64,000 bases of DNA from Bradyrhizobium sp. CCGE-LA001. Its GTDB lineage: Bacteria > Pseudomonadota > Alphaproteobacteria > Rhizobiales > Xanthobacteraceae. The DNA is taken from the NCBI RefSeq assembly GCF_000296215.2, contig NZ_CP013949.1, positions 558,001 to 622,000 of the forward strand, given 5' to 3'. The position numbers and the translations under genes were made by a program. The notes beneath the pieces are model-generated. The model saw only the letters and a list, made by a program, of their open reading frames with translations, was not told the origin of the DNA and did not search any database. Shown here piece by piece: positions 1-8,783 of this stretch (positions are counted from its first letter, which is position 1; the number at the start of each line of letters is the position of its first letter).

Positions 1-96
1 TTCACTTGCAATCTATCAATGGGAACGGCGGGATTTGGGTGCCTCTGGACCAAAACTCCCCGGCGTTCGGTAATCACGCTCACGTGACGGTCCAAA

Positions 97-120
97 TTTA
101 GATTGCGATCGAAATCTAAA
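97..120. promoter_or_regulatory. 24-bp palindrome upstream of the RND efflux operon (candidate TetR-type operator)
   Basis: TTTAGATT (97-104) and its exact reverse complement AATCTAAA (113-120) flank an 8-bp centre. The palindrome lies about 47 bp before the start codon of the membrane fusion gene, in an AT-rich stretch. Position and symmetry suit a repressor operator for an efflux operon. The regulator itself is not in the window and may lie to the left, so the TetR assignment is inference. Confidence 0.5.
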
Positions 121-138
121 GTGTATATAGAAGTCGTA

Positions 139-154
139 CGAAATCCAAATTTCG
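139..154. promoter_or_regulatory. Short palindrome CGAAAT-N4-ATTTCG just before the RBS of the RND operon
   Basis: Perfect 6-bp arms (139-144 and 149-154) around CCAA sit directly in front of the GAAGGAG ribosome-binding site. It could be a second operator half, or a small hairpin affecting translation. It shares the string CCAAATTT with the upstream palindrome region (around 92-99). Confidence 0.35.
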
Positions 155-166
155 AAGGAGTCGATC

Positions 167-1270
167 ATGAAAAGGGGTGTTGCGGTGCTGGCCGGTATTT
201 TGGTCCCAGCTGGTGTGGCAACCTTCGTTGCTCTTGCGATTCCCGCCCATGAAGCCTCCGCGGTGAACGACCCACGGCAGGAGCCCCCGATAGTCCGTCT
301 GGTGACGGCGGCGCGGGTCAGCGGATCCGACCGCGGCTTCACGGGGACGGTCGGCGCGCGCGTGGAAAGCAATCTCGGATTTCGCGTCGCGGGGAAGATC
401 GTCGAACGGCTCGTCAATGTCGGGGAGCAAGTCAAGGCCGGACAGCCGTTGATGCGGATCGACGAAACCGATCTTCGTCTGGCGGTCACGGCCAAGCGCA
501 ACGCGGTCGCCGCCGCGCGTGCAGTTGTCGTTCAGACCGACGCCGACGAGCGGCGCTACGCCAATCTCGTGAACGACGGATGGACGTCAAAGCAGCGCTA
601 CGAGCAGGCGAAGGCCGCATCGGATACCGCCAAAGCGCAGCTTGCCGCGGCGGAAGCGGACGCGGGCGTCGCGGAGAACCAGGCGACCTATTCCGTGCTA
701 ATTGCCGATGCGGACGGAACGGTCACCCAAACGCTGGGTGAGCCCGGCCAAGTCGTCGCCGCCGGCCAAGCGGTGGTTCGGCTGGCACAGTCCGGTCCTC
801 GCGAAGCGGTGGTCGCGCTTCCCGAAACCACCCGGCCGTCGATCGGATCGCTCGCCGAGGCGAGCCTCTATGGCAGCGACGGGCGCCGCTATACCGCGCA
901 TCTGCGCCAGTTGTCGGATTCCGCCGATCCCCAGACCCGCACCTATGAGGCCCGCTACGTGCTCGATGGCGACGCCGCGGCTGCACCACTCGGCGCGACG
1001 GTGACCATTCGGCTTGCAAGCCAGGACAGTCAGCCGGATGTCCAAGTGCCGCTGGGTGCCGTGCTCGATGACGGCAGATCGACAGGCGTCTGGGTCTTCG
1101 ACGGCGCGACCTCGACCGTACGCTTGCAGCCCGTCAAGCTGCTGCGCGTGACCAGCGAGACGGCCGTTATCTCCGGATCGAACTCCGGTGACCAGATTGT
1201 TTCCCTCGGCGCTCATCTTCTGCACGAAGGTGCTCGCGTCAGGACCGCGTCGGAAAGCAGGGGCAAGTGA
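167..1270 (+). CDS. RND efflux periplasmic adaptor (membrane fusion protein, HlyD/AcrA family)
   Basis: The 367-residue protein would link an inner-membrane RND pump to an outer-membrane channel. It has an N-terminal hydrophobic export segment (about residues 1-32), a first lipoyl half-motif (around 71-99, GFRVAGKIVERL), an Ala-rich alpha-helical hairpin (about 100-180), the returning lipoyl half (about 183-208, GEPGQVVAAGQ) and a beta-barrel/membrane-proximal C-terminus. The start is ATG after GAAGGAG at a good distance. Its TGA overlaps the next gene's ATG (TGATG), indicating translational coupling. No outer-membrane factor gene follows, so a shared TolC-like channel is assumed. The substrate is unknown. 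Confidence 0.9.
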   Translation: MKRGVAVLAGILVPAGVATFVALAIPAHEASAVNDPRQEPPIVRLVTAARVSGSDRGFTGTVGARVESNLGFRVAGKIVERLVNVGEQVKAGQPLMRIDETDLRLAVTAKRNAVAAARAVVVQTDADERRYANLVNDGWTSKQRYEQAKAASDTAKAQLAAAEADAGVAENQATYSVLIADADGTVTQTLGEPGQVVAAGQAVVRLAQSGPREAVVALPETTRPSIGSLAEASLYGSDGRRYTAHLRQLSDSADPQTRTYEARYVLDGDAAAAPLGATVTIRLASQDSQPDVQVPLGAVLDDGRSTGVWVFDGATSTVRLQPVKLLRVTSETAVISGSNSGDQIVSLGAHLLHEGARVRTASESRGK

Positions 1271-4200
1271 TGAGCTTCAATCTTTCCGCCCTCGCCGTTC
1301 GCGAGCGGGCCGTCACCCTGTTCTTCATCCTGCTGTTGGCTGCCGCGGGTGCTTACGCCTTCCTCAAGCTCGGTCGGGCCGAGGACCCATCCTTCACCAT
1401 CAAGACGCTCACGGTCACGACGGTTTGGCCAGGCGCGACGGCACGCGAGATCCAGGACCAGGTCGCCGAACCCCTGGAGAAGCGGATTCAGGAACTGACC
1501 TGGTACGATCGGGTGGAGACGACGACGCGGCCCGGTTATGCTTACATGACGGTGACGCTGAAGGACAGCACGCCGCCCTCGATCGTGCAGGAGGAGTTTT
1601 ATCAGGCTCGCAAGAAGCTCGGAGATGAAGCCCGCAAGCTGCCCTCCGGCGTGCTCGGTCCCTTCGTCAACGACGAATATTCAGACGTGAGCTTCGCCCT
1701 TTATGCCCTCAAGGCCAAGGGCATGCCGATGCGCGAACTCGCCAGGCAAGCCGAGACCATCCGTCAGGACCTCCTCCATGTGTCCGGCGTCAAGAAGATC
1801 AACATCCTCGGCGAGCGTCCGGAACAGATCTTCGTCGAGTTTTCCTATGCCAAGCTGGCGACCCTCGGCGTAGCGGCAACGGATATCGTTGCCGCCTTGC
1901 AGCGGCAGAACACGTTGACCCCGGCAGGATCGATCGACACCAAGGGACCGCAGGTCTTCATCCGGGTCGATGGCGCCTATGACAGCGTCCAGGCGATTGC
2001 CGACACGCCGATCGTCGCCGCCGGGCGGACGCTGAAGCTGGCCGACATTGCCGAGGTCCGCCGCGGCTACGAGGATCCGCCCACCTACATCATCAGGCAC
2101 CAGGGCGAGCCCACCATCATGCTCGCGGCGGTGATGCAGGAAGGCTGGAATGGCCTGGCCCTCGGCAAGGCACTGGAGGAGAGGTCCGCAGCGATCGCCG
2201 GAACATTGCCGCTCGGGATGAGCCTGGCCAAGGTCAGCGATCAGGCCGTCAACATCACCTCGGCGGTCGACGAGTTCATGATGAAGTTTGCGATGGCGCT
2301 CGGCGTGGTGCTGCTGGTGAGCCTGCTGAGCCTCGGCTGGCGCGTCGGCATCGTCGTCGCGGCGGCCGTGCCCCTGACGCTTGCCGTCGTATTCCTCATC
2401 ATGCTCGAAACCGGCCGGTTCTTCGACCGCATTACGCTCGGCGCTTTGATTCTGGCGCTCGGTCTCCTCGTCGACGACGCCATCATCGCGATCGAGGTGA
2501 TGGTGGTGAAAATGGAAGAGGGCATGGACCGCATCTCGGCCGCGGCCTATGCGTGGAGCCACACCGCCGCGCCGATGCTGTCCGGAACGCTCGTTACGAT
2601 CGCTGGCTTCCTGCCGGTGGGATTCGCGCGCTCGACGGCCGGGGAATACGCCGGAAACATCTTCTGGGTCGTCGGGTTCGCCCTCATCGTCTCCTGGATC
2701 GTCGCGGTGATCTTCACGCCCTATCTTGGCGTCAAGATGCTGCCCGCGATCAAGCCGGTCGAGGGCGGTCACCAAGCGATCTATGGCACGCCCAACTATC
2801 GGCGCCTGCGAGGACTCATCACCTTCGCCGTCCGCCACAAGTTCCTGACCTGCAGCATCGTCGCCGTTGCCTTCGCGCTTTCCGTTATCGGCATGGGTGG
2901 GGTCAAGCAGCAATTCTTCCCGACCTCCGATCGCCCGGAAGTGCTGGTGGAAGTTCGCCTGCCGGAAGGCACCAGCATCGAGACGACGACGGCCGCCGTC
3001 GAGAAGCTCGAGGGTTGGCTGCACGATCAACCCGAGGCCAAGATCATCACGAGCTATGTCGGTCAGGGTGCACCCCGCTTCTTCTTCGCGATGGCGCCCG
3101 AGCTGCCCGATCCGGCCTTCGCGAAGATCGTTGTGCTGACGCCTGACGCGGAGGCGCGCGAGGCTTTGAAGCACCGGCTCCGGCAGACCGTGTCACAGGG
3201 CCTCGCACCCGAGGCCAATGTGCGCGTCACTCAACTCGTATTCGGACCTTATACGCCTTTCCCGGTGGAGTTCCGGATCATGGGGCCGGATCCTGCCCAA
3301 TTGTATGCGATCTCTCAGAAGGCCCTTGAAGTCATGCGCGGCGTTCACGACGCGCGGCAGGCAAATCGGGATTGGGGCGATCGCACGCCCGTGCTCCGCT
3401 TCATCCCGGATCAGGACCGGCTGAACCTGATAGGCCTGTCGCCGGCCGAGGTGGGCCGCCAGCTCCAGTTCCTGCTCACCGGCATCACCGTCACGCAGGT
3501 TCGCGAGGACATCCGCAATGTCCCAATCGTGGCGCGCAGCGCCGGCCGGGAGCGGCTTGACCCATCGCGTCTGGCGGATTTCTCATTGATGAGCAGGGAC
3601 GGCCGCGCGATTCCGCTCGACCAAGTCGGTCATTCGGAAATCCGACTCGAAGAGCCGATCATGAAGCGCCGCGATCGCACGCCGGTCGTCACCATTCGCT
3701 CTGACATCAATGAGGCGACCCAACCTCCGGAGGTTTCCAAGGACATCAAGACCGCCCTCCAGCCGCTGATCGCCTCCCTTCCGGCCGGCTATCGTATCGA
3801 GCTGGGCGGATCGATCGAGGAAGCAACCAAGGCCAACGACGCGTTGGCGACGATTTTTCCCGCCATGATTGCCGCCATGCTGATCGTCATCATGCTGCAG
3901 GTGCGATCCTTCTCGACGATGGCGATGGTCGTGCTGACGGGACCACTCGGCCTCGTCGGCGTCGTGCCGATGTTGCTCCTCTTCAACCAACCGTTCGGGT
4001 TCAACGCGATCCTGGGCCTGATCGGACTGGCGGGAATCCTGATGCGCAACACCCTGATTTTGACCGAGCAGATCAAGGAGAACTTAGCCGCCGGCCTTGA
4101 CGATTATCACGCCATCATCGAGGCCACGGTGCAACGCACGAGGCCGGTGATCCTCACTGCATTGGCCGCCGTGCTCGCCTTCATCCCGCTCACGCACTCC

Positions 4201-4398
4201 GTCTTCTGGGGATCGATGGCCTACACGCTGATCGGCGGCACCGCGGTCGGAACGGTGCTGATCCTGCTGTTCCTCCCGGCGCTCTATGCCACCTGGTTCC
4301 GGGTCAAGCCGACCGCAGATGACATGCACGAGCTTCGCACGAGGAGCCGGAATTGCGATCAGCATTGGCTGCCGAGTAAGGCTGTGTTGCTGCAATAG
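1270..4398 (+). CDS. RND efflux transporter permease (AcrB/MexB-like)
   Basis: About 1042 residues, the normal length of a hydrophobe/amphiphile RND pump. Visible are TM1 near residues 13-35, a first large periplasmic loop, the TM4 segment with the proton-relay Asp pair (GLLVDDAIIAIEV), the second periplasmic loop from about 560 and a terminal TM bundle (LMRNTLILTEQI and onward). It acts as a proton-driven exporter in the inner membrane. ATG at 1270 overlaps the stop of the adaptor gene; a GTG one codon upstream (1267) is an alternative start. The protein ends in an atypical hydrophilic tail rich in Arg and Cys. Substrate range cannot be read from the sequence. Confidence 0.92.
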   Translation: MSFNLSALAVRERAVTLFFILLLAAAGAYAFLKLGRAEDPSFTIKTLTVTTVWPGATAREIQDQVAEPLEKRIQELTWYDRVETTTRPGYAYMTVTLKDSTPPSIVQEEFYQARKKLGDEARKLPSGVLGPFVNDEYSDVSFALYALKAKGMPMRELARQAETIRQDLLHVSGVKKINILGERPEQIFVEFSYAKLATLGVAATDIVAALQRQNTLTPAGSIDTKGPQVFIRVDGAYDSVQAIADTPIVAAGRTLKLADIAEVRRGYEDPPTYIIRHQGEPTIMLAAVMQEGWNGLALGKALEERSAAIAGTLPLGMSLAKVSDQAVNITSAVDEFMMKFAMALGVVLLVSLLSLGWRVGIVVAAAVPLTLAVVFLIMLETGRFFDRITLGALILALGLLVDDAIIAIEVMVVKMEEGMDRISAAAYAWSHTAAPMLSGTLVTIAGFLPVGFARSTAGEYAGNIFWVVGFALIVSWIVAVIFTPYLGVKMLPAIKPVEGGHQAIYGTPNYRRLRGLITFAVRHKFLTCSIVAVAFALSVIGMGGVKQQFFPTSDRPEVLVEVRLPEGTSIETTTAAVEKLEGWLHDQPEAKIITSYVGQGAPRFFFAMAPELPDPAFAKIVVLTPDAEAREALKHRLRQTVSQGLAPEANVRVTQLVFGPYTPFPVEFRIMGPDPAQLYAISQKALEVMRGVHDARQANRDWGDRTPVLRFIPDQDRLNLIGLSPAEVGRQLQFLLTGITVTQVREDIRNVPIVARSAGRERLDPSRLADFSLMSRDGRAIPLDQVGHSEIRLEEPIMKRRDRTPVVTIRSDINEATQPPEVSKDIKTALQPLIASLPAGYRIELGGSIEEATKANDALATIFPAMIAAMLIVIMLQVRSFSTMAMVVLTGPLGLVGVVPMLLLFNQPFGFNAILGLIGLAGILMRNTLILTEQIKENLAAGLDDYHAIIEATVQRTRPVILTALAAVLAFIPLTHSVFWGSMAYTLIGGTAVGTVLILLFLPALYATWFRVKPTADDMHELRTRSRNCDQHWLPSKAVLLQ

Positions 4399-4449
4399 AT
4401 CGTCCGCGCCCTATCTGCTGATAATCCGCCGCGGACGCCGCACGAGCGT

Positions 4450-5562
4450 TCAGCACCGGCCCGGCGGGAAGCCGACACGAGCCGCATCGCACACGGCCAG
4501 CCCGGCGAACGACCTCCCAAACCATCTGCTCGTCAACGAGCCATCATTGTCGGTCCAGGGGATCGGTGGCAATTGCGGCAGGTAGGATGCATACGGCATG
4601 ACTTTCGCAAGCGTCACCCGGCCCGGAAACCGTGTCAGGAACGCCTTGTTCATTCCGCCGTCGAGTCCGCTGTAGATCGGGGCCGCCGGCACATTGTCTT
4701 CGATCAATCGCGCATATTCGAGCTCGTCGGTGCGCCGCTTCTCCAGCGCCCGCCGCGCGACGTCCGGATTGACGACGAAGGGAGGACATTTTTCGGTCGG
4801 GTTGAACACTGGAGGGGACGGCGAGTTCGGGGGAGCTTGCGCATCGAAGACATAGCGGCGGTCGCACACATCCACCTTCGGTTCGAGTCGCGTCGTCTCG
4901 AAATGATCATTGCCGACCTTGAGCATGTTCCAGAAAGCGAGATTGGGACTATTGCGATGCCGCGCCAGATTTCCCGGCGTCAGGCGGAACGGATAGGCCT
5001 GGACCTGGAACGATGGCCGGCCGCTGAGGGAATCGCGCGCCAGCGAATAGATTTCGCTGATCTGTTCGTCCGTCATGGCATAGCAGCCGCTGGACCAGCA
5101 ATCGCCGTGGATCATCAGGAAGCTGCCGTTGCGCTTGTGCGCCTTGTCGAACGCGTTGGGGAAGCCGACATTGATCGACAGATAGAAGTTGGAGTTGGGG
5201 TTCATCAATTCGGGCGTAATCGCATAGAACCCTTCTGGAGCCTGTCGGTCGCCCTCGTACAATTTCGGCCCGAGATCGCCCGACCACCGGCAGATCGGAT
5301 AGGTCTTGAGCATCTGGAAACGGCCGGTGGCGTCCTGTTTCCAGACCTCGAGTTCGGCCTCCTCCTTGAAGAGGCGCACGAGGATCGGTGAATATTTCGG
5401 CATCTTCTTTTGTTCGAGCAGCGAGAGCAGCTCAGCGGGTAGCTCCCTTGTTGCCTTGGCCGGCAACGGCTTGCTGGTTTCCCCAAGACAAATCACCGGC
5501 GCCAAGGCAGCGGCAAGAGCCGCCGCCAGCACGAGCGCATGTCGGATGATGGCGCGGATCAC
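4450..5562 (-). CDS. Exported L,D-transpeptidase (YkuD/YafK type)
   Basis: About 370 residues with an N-terminal signal sequence (Ala-rich, about residues 1-28) and the L,D-transpeptidase signature HGDCWSSGCYAM at about 152-163, which carries the catalytic His and Cys. Such enzymes form 3-3 peptidoglycan crosslinks or attach proteins to peptidoglycan in the periplasm. GTG at 5562 is preferred because GGAGG lies 7 nt upstream; TTG at 5565 is the alternative. It lies just downstream of the nitroreductase gene on the same strand. It is a clear paralogue of the lipoprotein at 60019-61593, sharing long stretches such as TYPICRWSGDLGPK, but lacks that protein's lipobox and long C-terminal tail. Confidence 0.88.
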   Translation of the reverse strand: MIRAIIRHALVLAAALAAALAPVICLGETSKPLPAKATRELPAELLSLLEQKKMPKYSPILVRLFKEEAELEVWKQDATGRFQMLKTYPICRWSGDLGPKLYEGDRQAPEGFYAITPELMNPNSNFYLSINVGFPNAFDKAHKRNGSFLMIHGDCWSSGCYAMTDEQISEIYSLARDSLSGRPSFQVQAYPFRLTPGNLARHRNSPNLAFWNMLKVGNDHFETTRLEPKVDVCDRRYVFDAQAPPNSPSPPVFNPTEKCPPFVVNPDVARRALEKRRTDELEYARLIEDNVPAAPIYSGLDGGMNKAFLTRFPGRVTLAKVMPYASYLPQLPPIPWTDNDGSLTSRWFGRSFAGLAVCDAARVGFPPGRC

Positions 5563-5595
5563 CAAAATGCCTCCAGCCCTTCCGATCGCACGCCG

Positions 5596-6273
5596 CTACG
5601 TCTCGAAGCCGACGAACACCGTCGCTTCCTCGACAGATTTCCGCTCCGACACCACGGCATTGGCCGGAAAAGTTTCATCCGGCCAGCCCAGCGCGATGCT
5701 TTTCATGATGACCTGATCGTCGGCGATGCCCGCGTGCTCGCGCACCACGGGGGATTGCATGATGCCCTGGCTGTTGATCACGGCGCCGAGCCCGCGGGAC
5801 CACGCGGCATTGACTAGGGCGGTCGCCACGGCGCCGCAGTCGAACGGCGTATCGTCGCTCCCGTCAAGCACGCGGTCATAGGTGATGATCACGCAGACCG
5901 GCGCATCGAACTGGCGGAAGCCGCGCAGCACCCAGTCCTGGCGCTTCTCCATGTTGTCGCGCTCGATGCCCATTGCGGAGAACAATTGCTTGGCGACGCC
6001 GACCTGCCTGTCGCGGTGCTTGCCTGCAAAGGCCTGGCCCGTGCGGAACTCGCGCGATTGCGGGATGCCCGCCACCATCCGCTGGGTGTTGCCGGCGCGG
6101 ATCCGATCCAGCGGTTCGCCGGTTATGACGTAGAAATTCCAGGGCTGGGTGTTCATCGACGACGGGGCGCGCATCGCCAAACCGATGATTTCCGCAATCA
6201 GCTCCTTGGGGACCGGGTCCGGTTTGTAGCCGCGGATACTCCGGCGACCGAGGATGACGTCATCAAACTGCAT
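5596..6273 (-). CDS. Nitroreductase family flavoprotein
   Basis: 225 residues from the ATG at 6273, preceded by AGGGG; upstream in-frame codons look non-coding. It begins with the family's FMN-binding pattern RRSIRGYKPDPVP and continues with APSSMNTQPWNFYVITG, typical of NAD(P)H-dependent FMN nitro/quinone reductases. The C-terminal part carries GLGAVINSQGIMQSP and ALGWPDE, usual for the family. Substrate unknown. It lies between the L,D-transpeptidase and a LysR gene on the same strand, and the LysR protein may control it as well as the divergent exporter. Confidence 0.88.
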   Translation of the reverse strand: MQFDDVILGRRSIRGYKPDPVPKELIAEIIGLAMRAPSSMNTQPWNFYVITGEPLDRIRAGNTQRMVAGIPQSREFRTGQAFAGKHRDRQVGVAKQLFSAMGIERDNMEKRQDWVLRGFRQFDAPVCVIITYDRVLDGSDDTPFDCGAVATALVNAAWSRGLGAVINSQGIMQSPVVREHAGIADDQVIMKSIALGWPDETFPANAVVSERKSVEEATVFVGFET

Positions 6274-6428
6274 GTGTGTGGAATTCCCCTGACGAGTTCT
6301 GAAGCCGATCGGATTTTCGCGGTTTCGGCACCCTCGCGCAAGCGACAGCGACGTGCCGCAACGGGCTGGCCGCGCGGAACATTGTCGCATCAATCGGGAT
6401 TGACCGACGCTCTCTCTGTCATCGCCCC

Positions 6429-7382
6429 TCATCCCGCCACCTTCCATCTCCCATCCGCCGCGCGCTTCAGCGCGGGATCGCTCACCCGCACGTGCTCGGC
6501 GAGGAAGTCGATGAACGCGCGCACGCGCGCGGGCAGGGGCGCGGTGTGGCCGACATAGACGGCGTGGATGTCTTCGCGGTCGCCGGGATTGTAGCTTTGC
6601 AACACCGGCACGAGCCGGCCGGATTCGATGTCAGGGCCGATATGGAAGAGGGCGAGGCGGGCAAGGCCGACGCCGCCGAGGCAGAGGCGGCGGGCGGCTT
6701 CGCCGTCGCTGGCGCGCGCGACCGGCGGCGGCACGGCTTCCTCGGTACGGTCGCCGCGCTTGAACGGCCAGCCGCCGCGGATACGCGGAAAGGTCCAGCC
6801 GATGCCGCGATGCGCAGCGAGGTCCGCCGGCGTCTTCGGCGTGCCGCAGCGGGCAAGATAGCTGGGTGTGCCGACCACGACCATGCGGCTGGTGCCGAGC
6901 TTTCGTGCGACGAGACGTGAGGCACGCAACGGGCCGACCCGGATGGCGACGTCGGCACGCTCCTGCATCAGATCGATCGTCGTGTCCGTCAGCACGAGGT
7001 CGAGCGTGATTTCGGGATGCTCTTCCAGGAAGCGAGGGATCAGCGGCATCAGATGCAGCATGCCGAACGGGATGTTGCTGTTCACCGTGAGGCGGCCGCG
7101 CGGCGCCGCGCCGGAGGCCGCCTCGCGTTCGGCTTCCTCCATCTCCGCGAGGATCCGCACGGCGCGCTGGTAGAACGCCTGACCCTCCTCGGTCAGGGTC
7201 AGCTTGCGCGTGGTGCGGTTGACGAGGCGCGAGCCGAGCCGCGCCTCCAGCCGCGACATCAGCTTGCTGACACCCGACGGCGTCAGCCGCAGCTTTCGCG
7301 CGGCTTGCGTGAATCCGCCGAGATCGACGATGCGGACGAAGACCTCCATCTCGGCGGAGCGGTTGGTGTCGAAACGGGCCAT
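6429..7382 (-). CDS. LysR-family transcriptional regulator
   Basis: 317 residues. The N-terminal winged helix-turn-helix (about 10-70) shows the usual FVRIVDLGGFTQAARKL and LTPSGVSKLMSRLEARLG pattern; a periplasmic-binding-like effector domain follows from about residue 98. It is divergent from an MFS exporter across about 100 bp, the classic arrangement of a LysR regulator and its target. The inducer is unknown. The downstream nitroreductase on the same strand is a second plausible target. Confidence 0.9.
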   Translation of the reverse strand: MARFDTNRSAEMEVFVRIVDLGGFTQAARKLRLTPSGVSKLMSRLEARLGSRLVNRTTRKLTLTEEGQAFYQRAVRILAEMEEAEREAASGAAPRGRLTVNSNIPFGMLHLMPLIPRFLEEHPEITLDLVLTDTTIDLMQERADVAIRVGPLRASRLVARKLGTSRMVVVGTPSYLARCGTPKTPADLAAHRGIGWTFPRIRGGWPFKRGDRTEEAVPPPVARASDGEAARRLCLGGVGLARLALFHIGPDIESGRLVPVLQSYNPGDREDIHAVYVGHTAPLPARVRAFIDFLAEHVRVSDPALKRAADGRWKVAG

Positions 7383-7481
7383 GTTGAATTCACGTCACAA
7401 ATGATTGGATTGCGGACATTCTAATGGTTTTGCGCGCAGACGGCTATCTGCGTGGCTCGTCTCAATCCATCGGAGCTACGC

Positions 7482-8663
7482 ATGCCTCCCGCCGTTCTCG
7501 CGCTCACCGCCGGTGCCTTCGGCATCGGCACCACCGAATTCATCATCATGGGCTTCTTGCTCCAGGTCGCGGCCGACATGCACGTCTCGGTGCCGGTCGC
7601 GGGCCTGCTGATCTCCGGCTACGCGCTCGGCGTGTTCGTCGGCGCGCCCGTGCTGACGCTGGCCACGCGGCGGATGCCGCGGAAAACCGTGCTGCTGGCG
7701 CTGATGGCGATCTTCACATTGGGCAATGCCGCTTGCGCGCTGGCGCCAAATTATGAATTGCTGATGGCCGCGCGCGTGCTGACCTCGCTCGCCCACGGCA
7801 CCTTCTTCGGCGTCGGCTCGGTGGTGGCCACCAGCCTCGTTGCCGAGGACAAGCGCGCCTCCGCGATTGCCACCATGTTCATCGGCCTCACGGTCGCAAC
7901 GCTTCTGGGCGTGCCCTTCGGCGCCTGGTTCGGCCTGATGCTCGGCTGGCGCGCGGCGTTCTGGGCCGTGACCGTGATCGGCGTGATCGCCTTTGCCGTG
8001 GTCGCAGCCCTCGTGCCCGGTCATGTCGGCAACGGCGACAAGCCGGTATCGCTCGCCGAGGAAGTTGCGGTGCTCGGCCGCCCGCAGGTGCTGCTCGGCC
8101 TTGCCATGACCGTGTTCGGCTTTGCGGGCCTGTTCGTCGTCTTCACCTATATCCAGCCGATCCTGACGCGCTTCACCGGCTTTTCGGAAGGCGCGGTCTC
8201 GCCGATCCTGCTGGTGTTCGGCGTCGGGCTCGCCATCGGCAACGTCGCCGGCGGCAAGCTTGCCGACCGCGGCCTTGGCGGCGCGCTGATCGGAACGCTC
8301 GCCGCGCTCGCCATCGTGCTGCTTGGGCTTGCCACCGTGCTGTCGGTCAAGATCGCGGCGATCGTGCTGATCCTGCTGCTGGGCATCGCGGCTTTTGCGA
8401 CCGTCGCCCCGCTGCAGCTGCGCGTGTTGGAGGCGGCCGGCCCCAGTGGCCGCACGCTGGCGTCCAGCCTCAACATCGCCGCGTTCAATCTCGGCAATGC
8501 GCTCGGCGCCTGGGCCGGCGGCGTCACCATCGAGCGCGGGCTCGGCCTATCGGCGCTGCCCGTGGTCGCAGCCGGCATCACCGCCGTCGGGCTCGTGCTG
8601 GCGCTGTGGAGCCTGCGGCTCGACCGCGCGCAGGCGGCCGTTGCCGCCTGTCCTGCCGAATAG
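7482..8663 (+). CDS. MFS transporter, DHA1 (drug:proton antiporter) type
   Basis: 393 residues with about 12 hydrophobic segments. The N-terminus GTTEFIIMGFL is characteristic of the arabinose-efflux/chloramphenicol-resistance-like DHA1 subgroup, and the motif-A region (YALGVFVGAPVLTLATRRMPRK) is present between TM2 and TM3. ATG at 7482 is chosen because CGGAG lies 8 nt upstream; GTG at 7452 lacks a good ribosome-binding site. It is divergent from the LysR gene, which probably controls it. The exported compound is unknown. Confidence 0.88.
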   Translation: MPPAVLALTAGAFGIGTTEFIIMGFLLQVAADMHVSVPVAGLLISGYALGVFVGAPVLTLATRRMPRKTVLLALMAIFTLGNAACALAPNYELLMAARVLTSLAHGTFFGVGSVVATSLVAEDKRASAIATMFIGLTVATLLGVPFGAWFGLMLGWRAAFWAVTVIGVIAFAVVAALVPGHVGNGDKPVSLAEEVAVLGRPQVLLGLAMTVFGFAGLFVVFTYIQPILTRFTGFSEGAVSPILLVFGVGLAIGNVAGGKLADRGLGGALIGTLAALAIVLLGLATVLSVKIAAIVLILLLGIAAFATVAPLQLRVLEAAGPSGRTLASSLNIAAFNLGNALGAWAGGVTIERGLGLSALPVVAAGITAVGLVLALWSLRLDRAQAAVAACPAE

Positions 8664-8783
8664 CGCAAGCGGCGCGATCGCGGACAATTCGCCGCGTCGC
8701 GCCATCGCGCCATGCAGAAAACGCACCTGTACACGCCCATTCGCCATCCGTAACCTCCGCGGCGCAATTTCAGGAGATGCGAC

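Noticed and set aside
4867..4900. tRNA T-loop-like GGTTCGAGTC
   Set aside because: It lies inside the L,D-transpeptidase coding sequence and no cloverleaf can be built around it.
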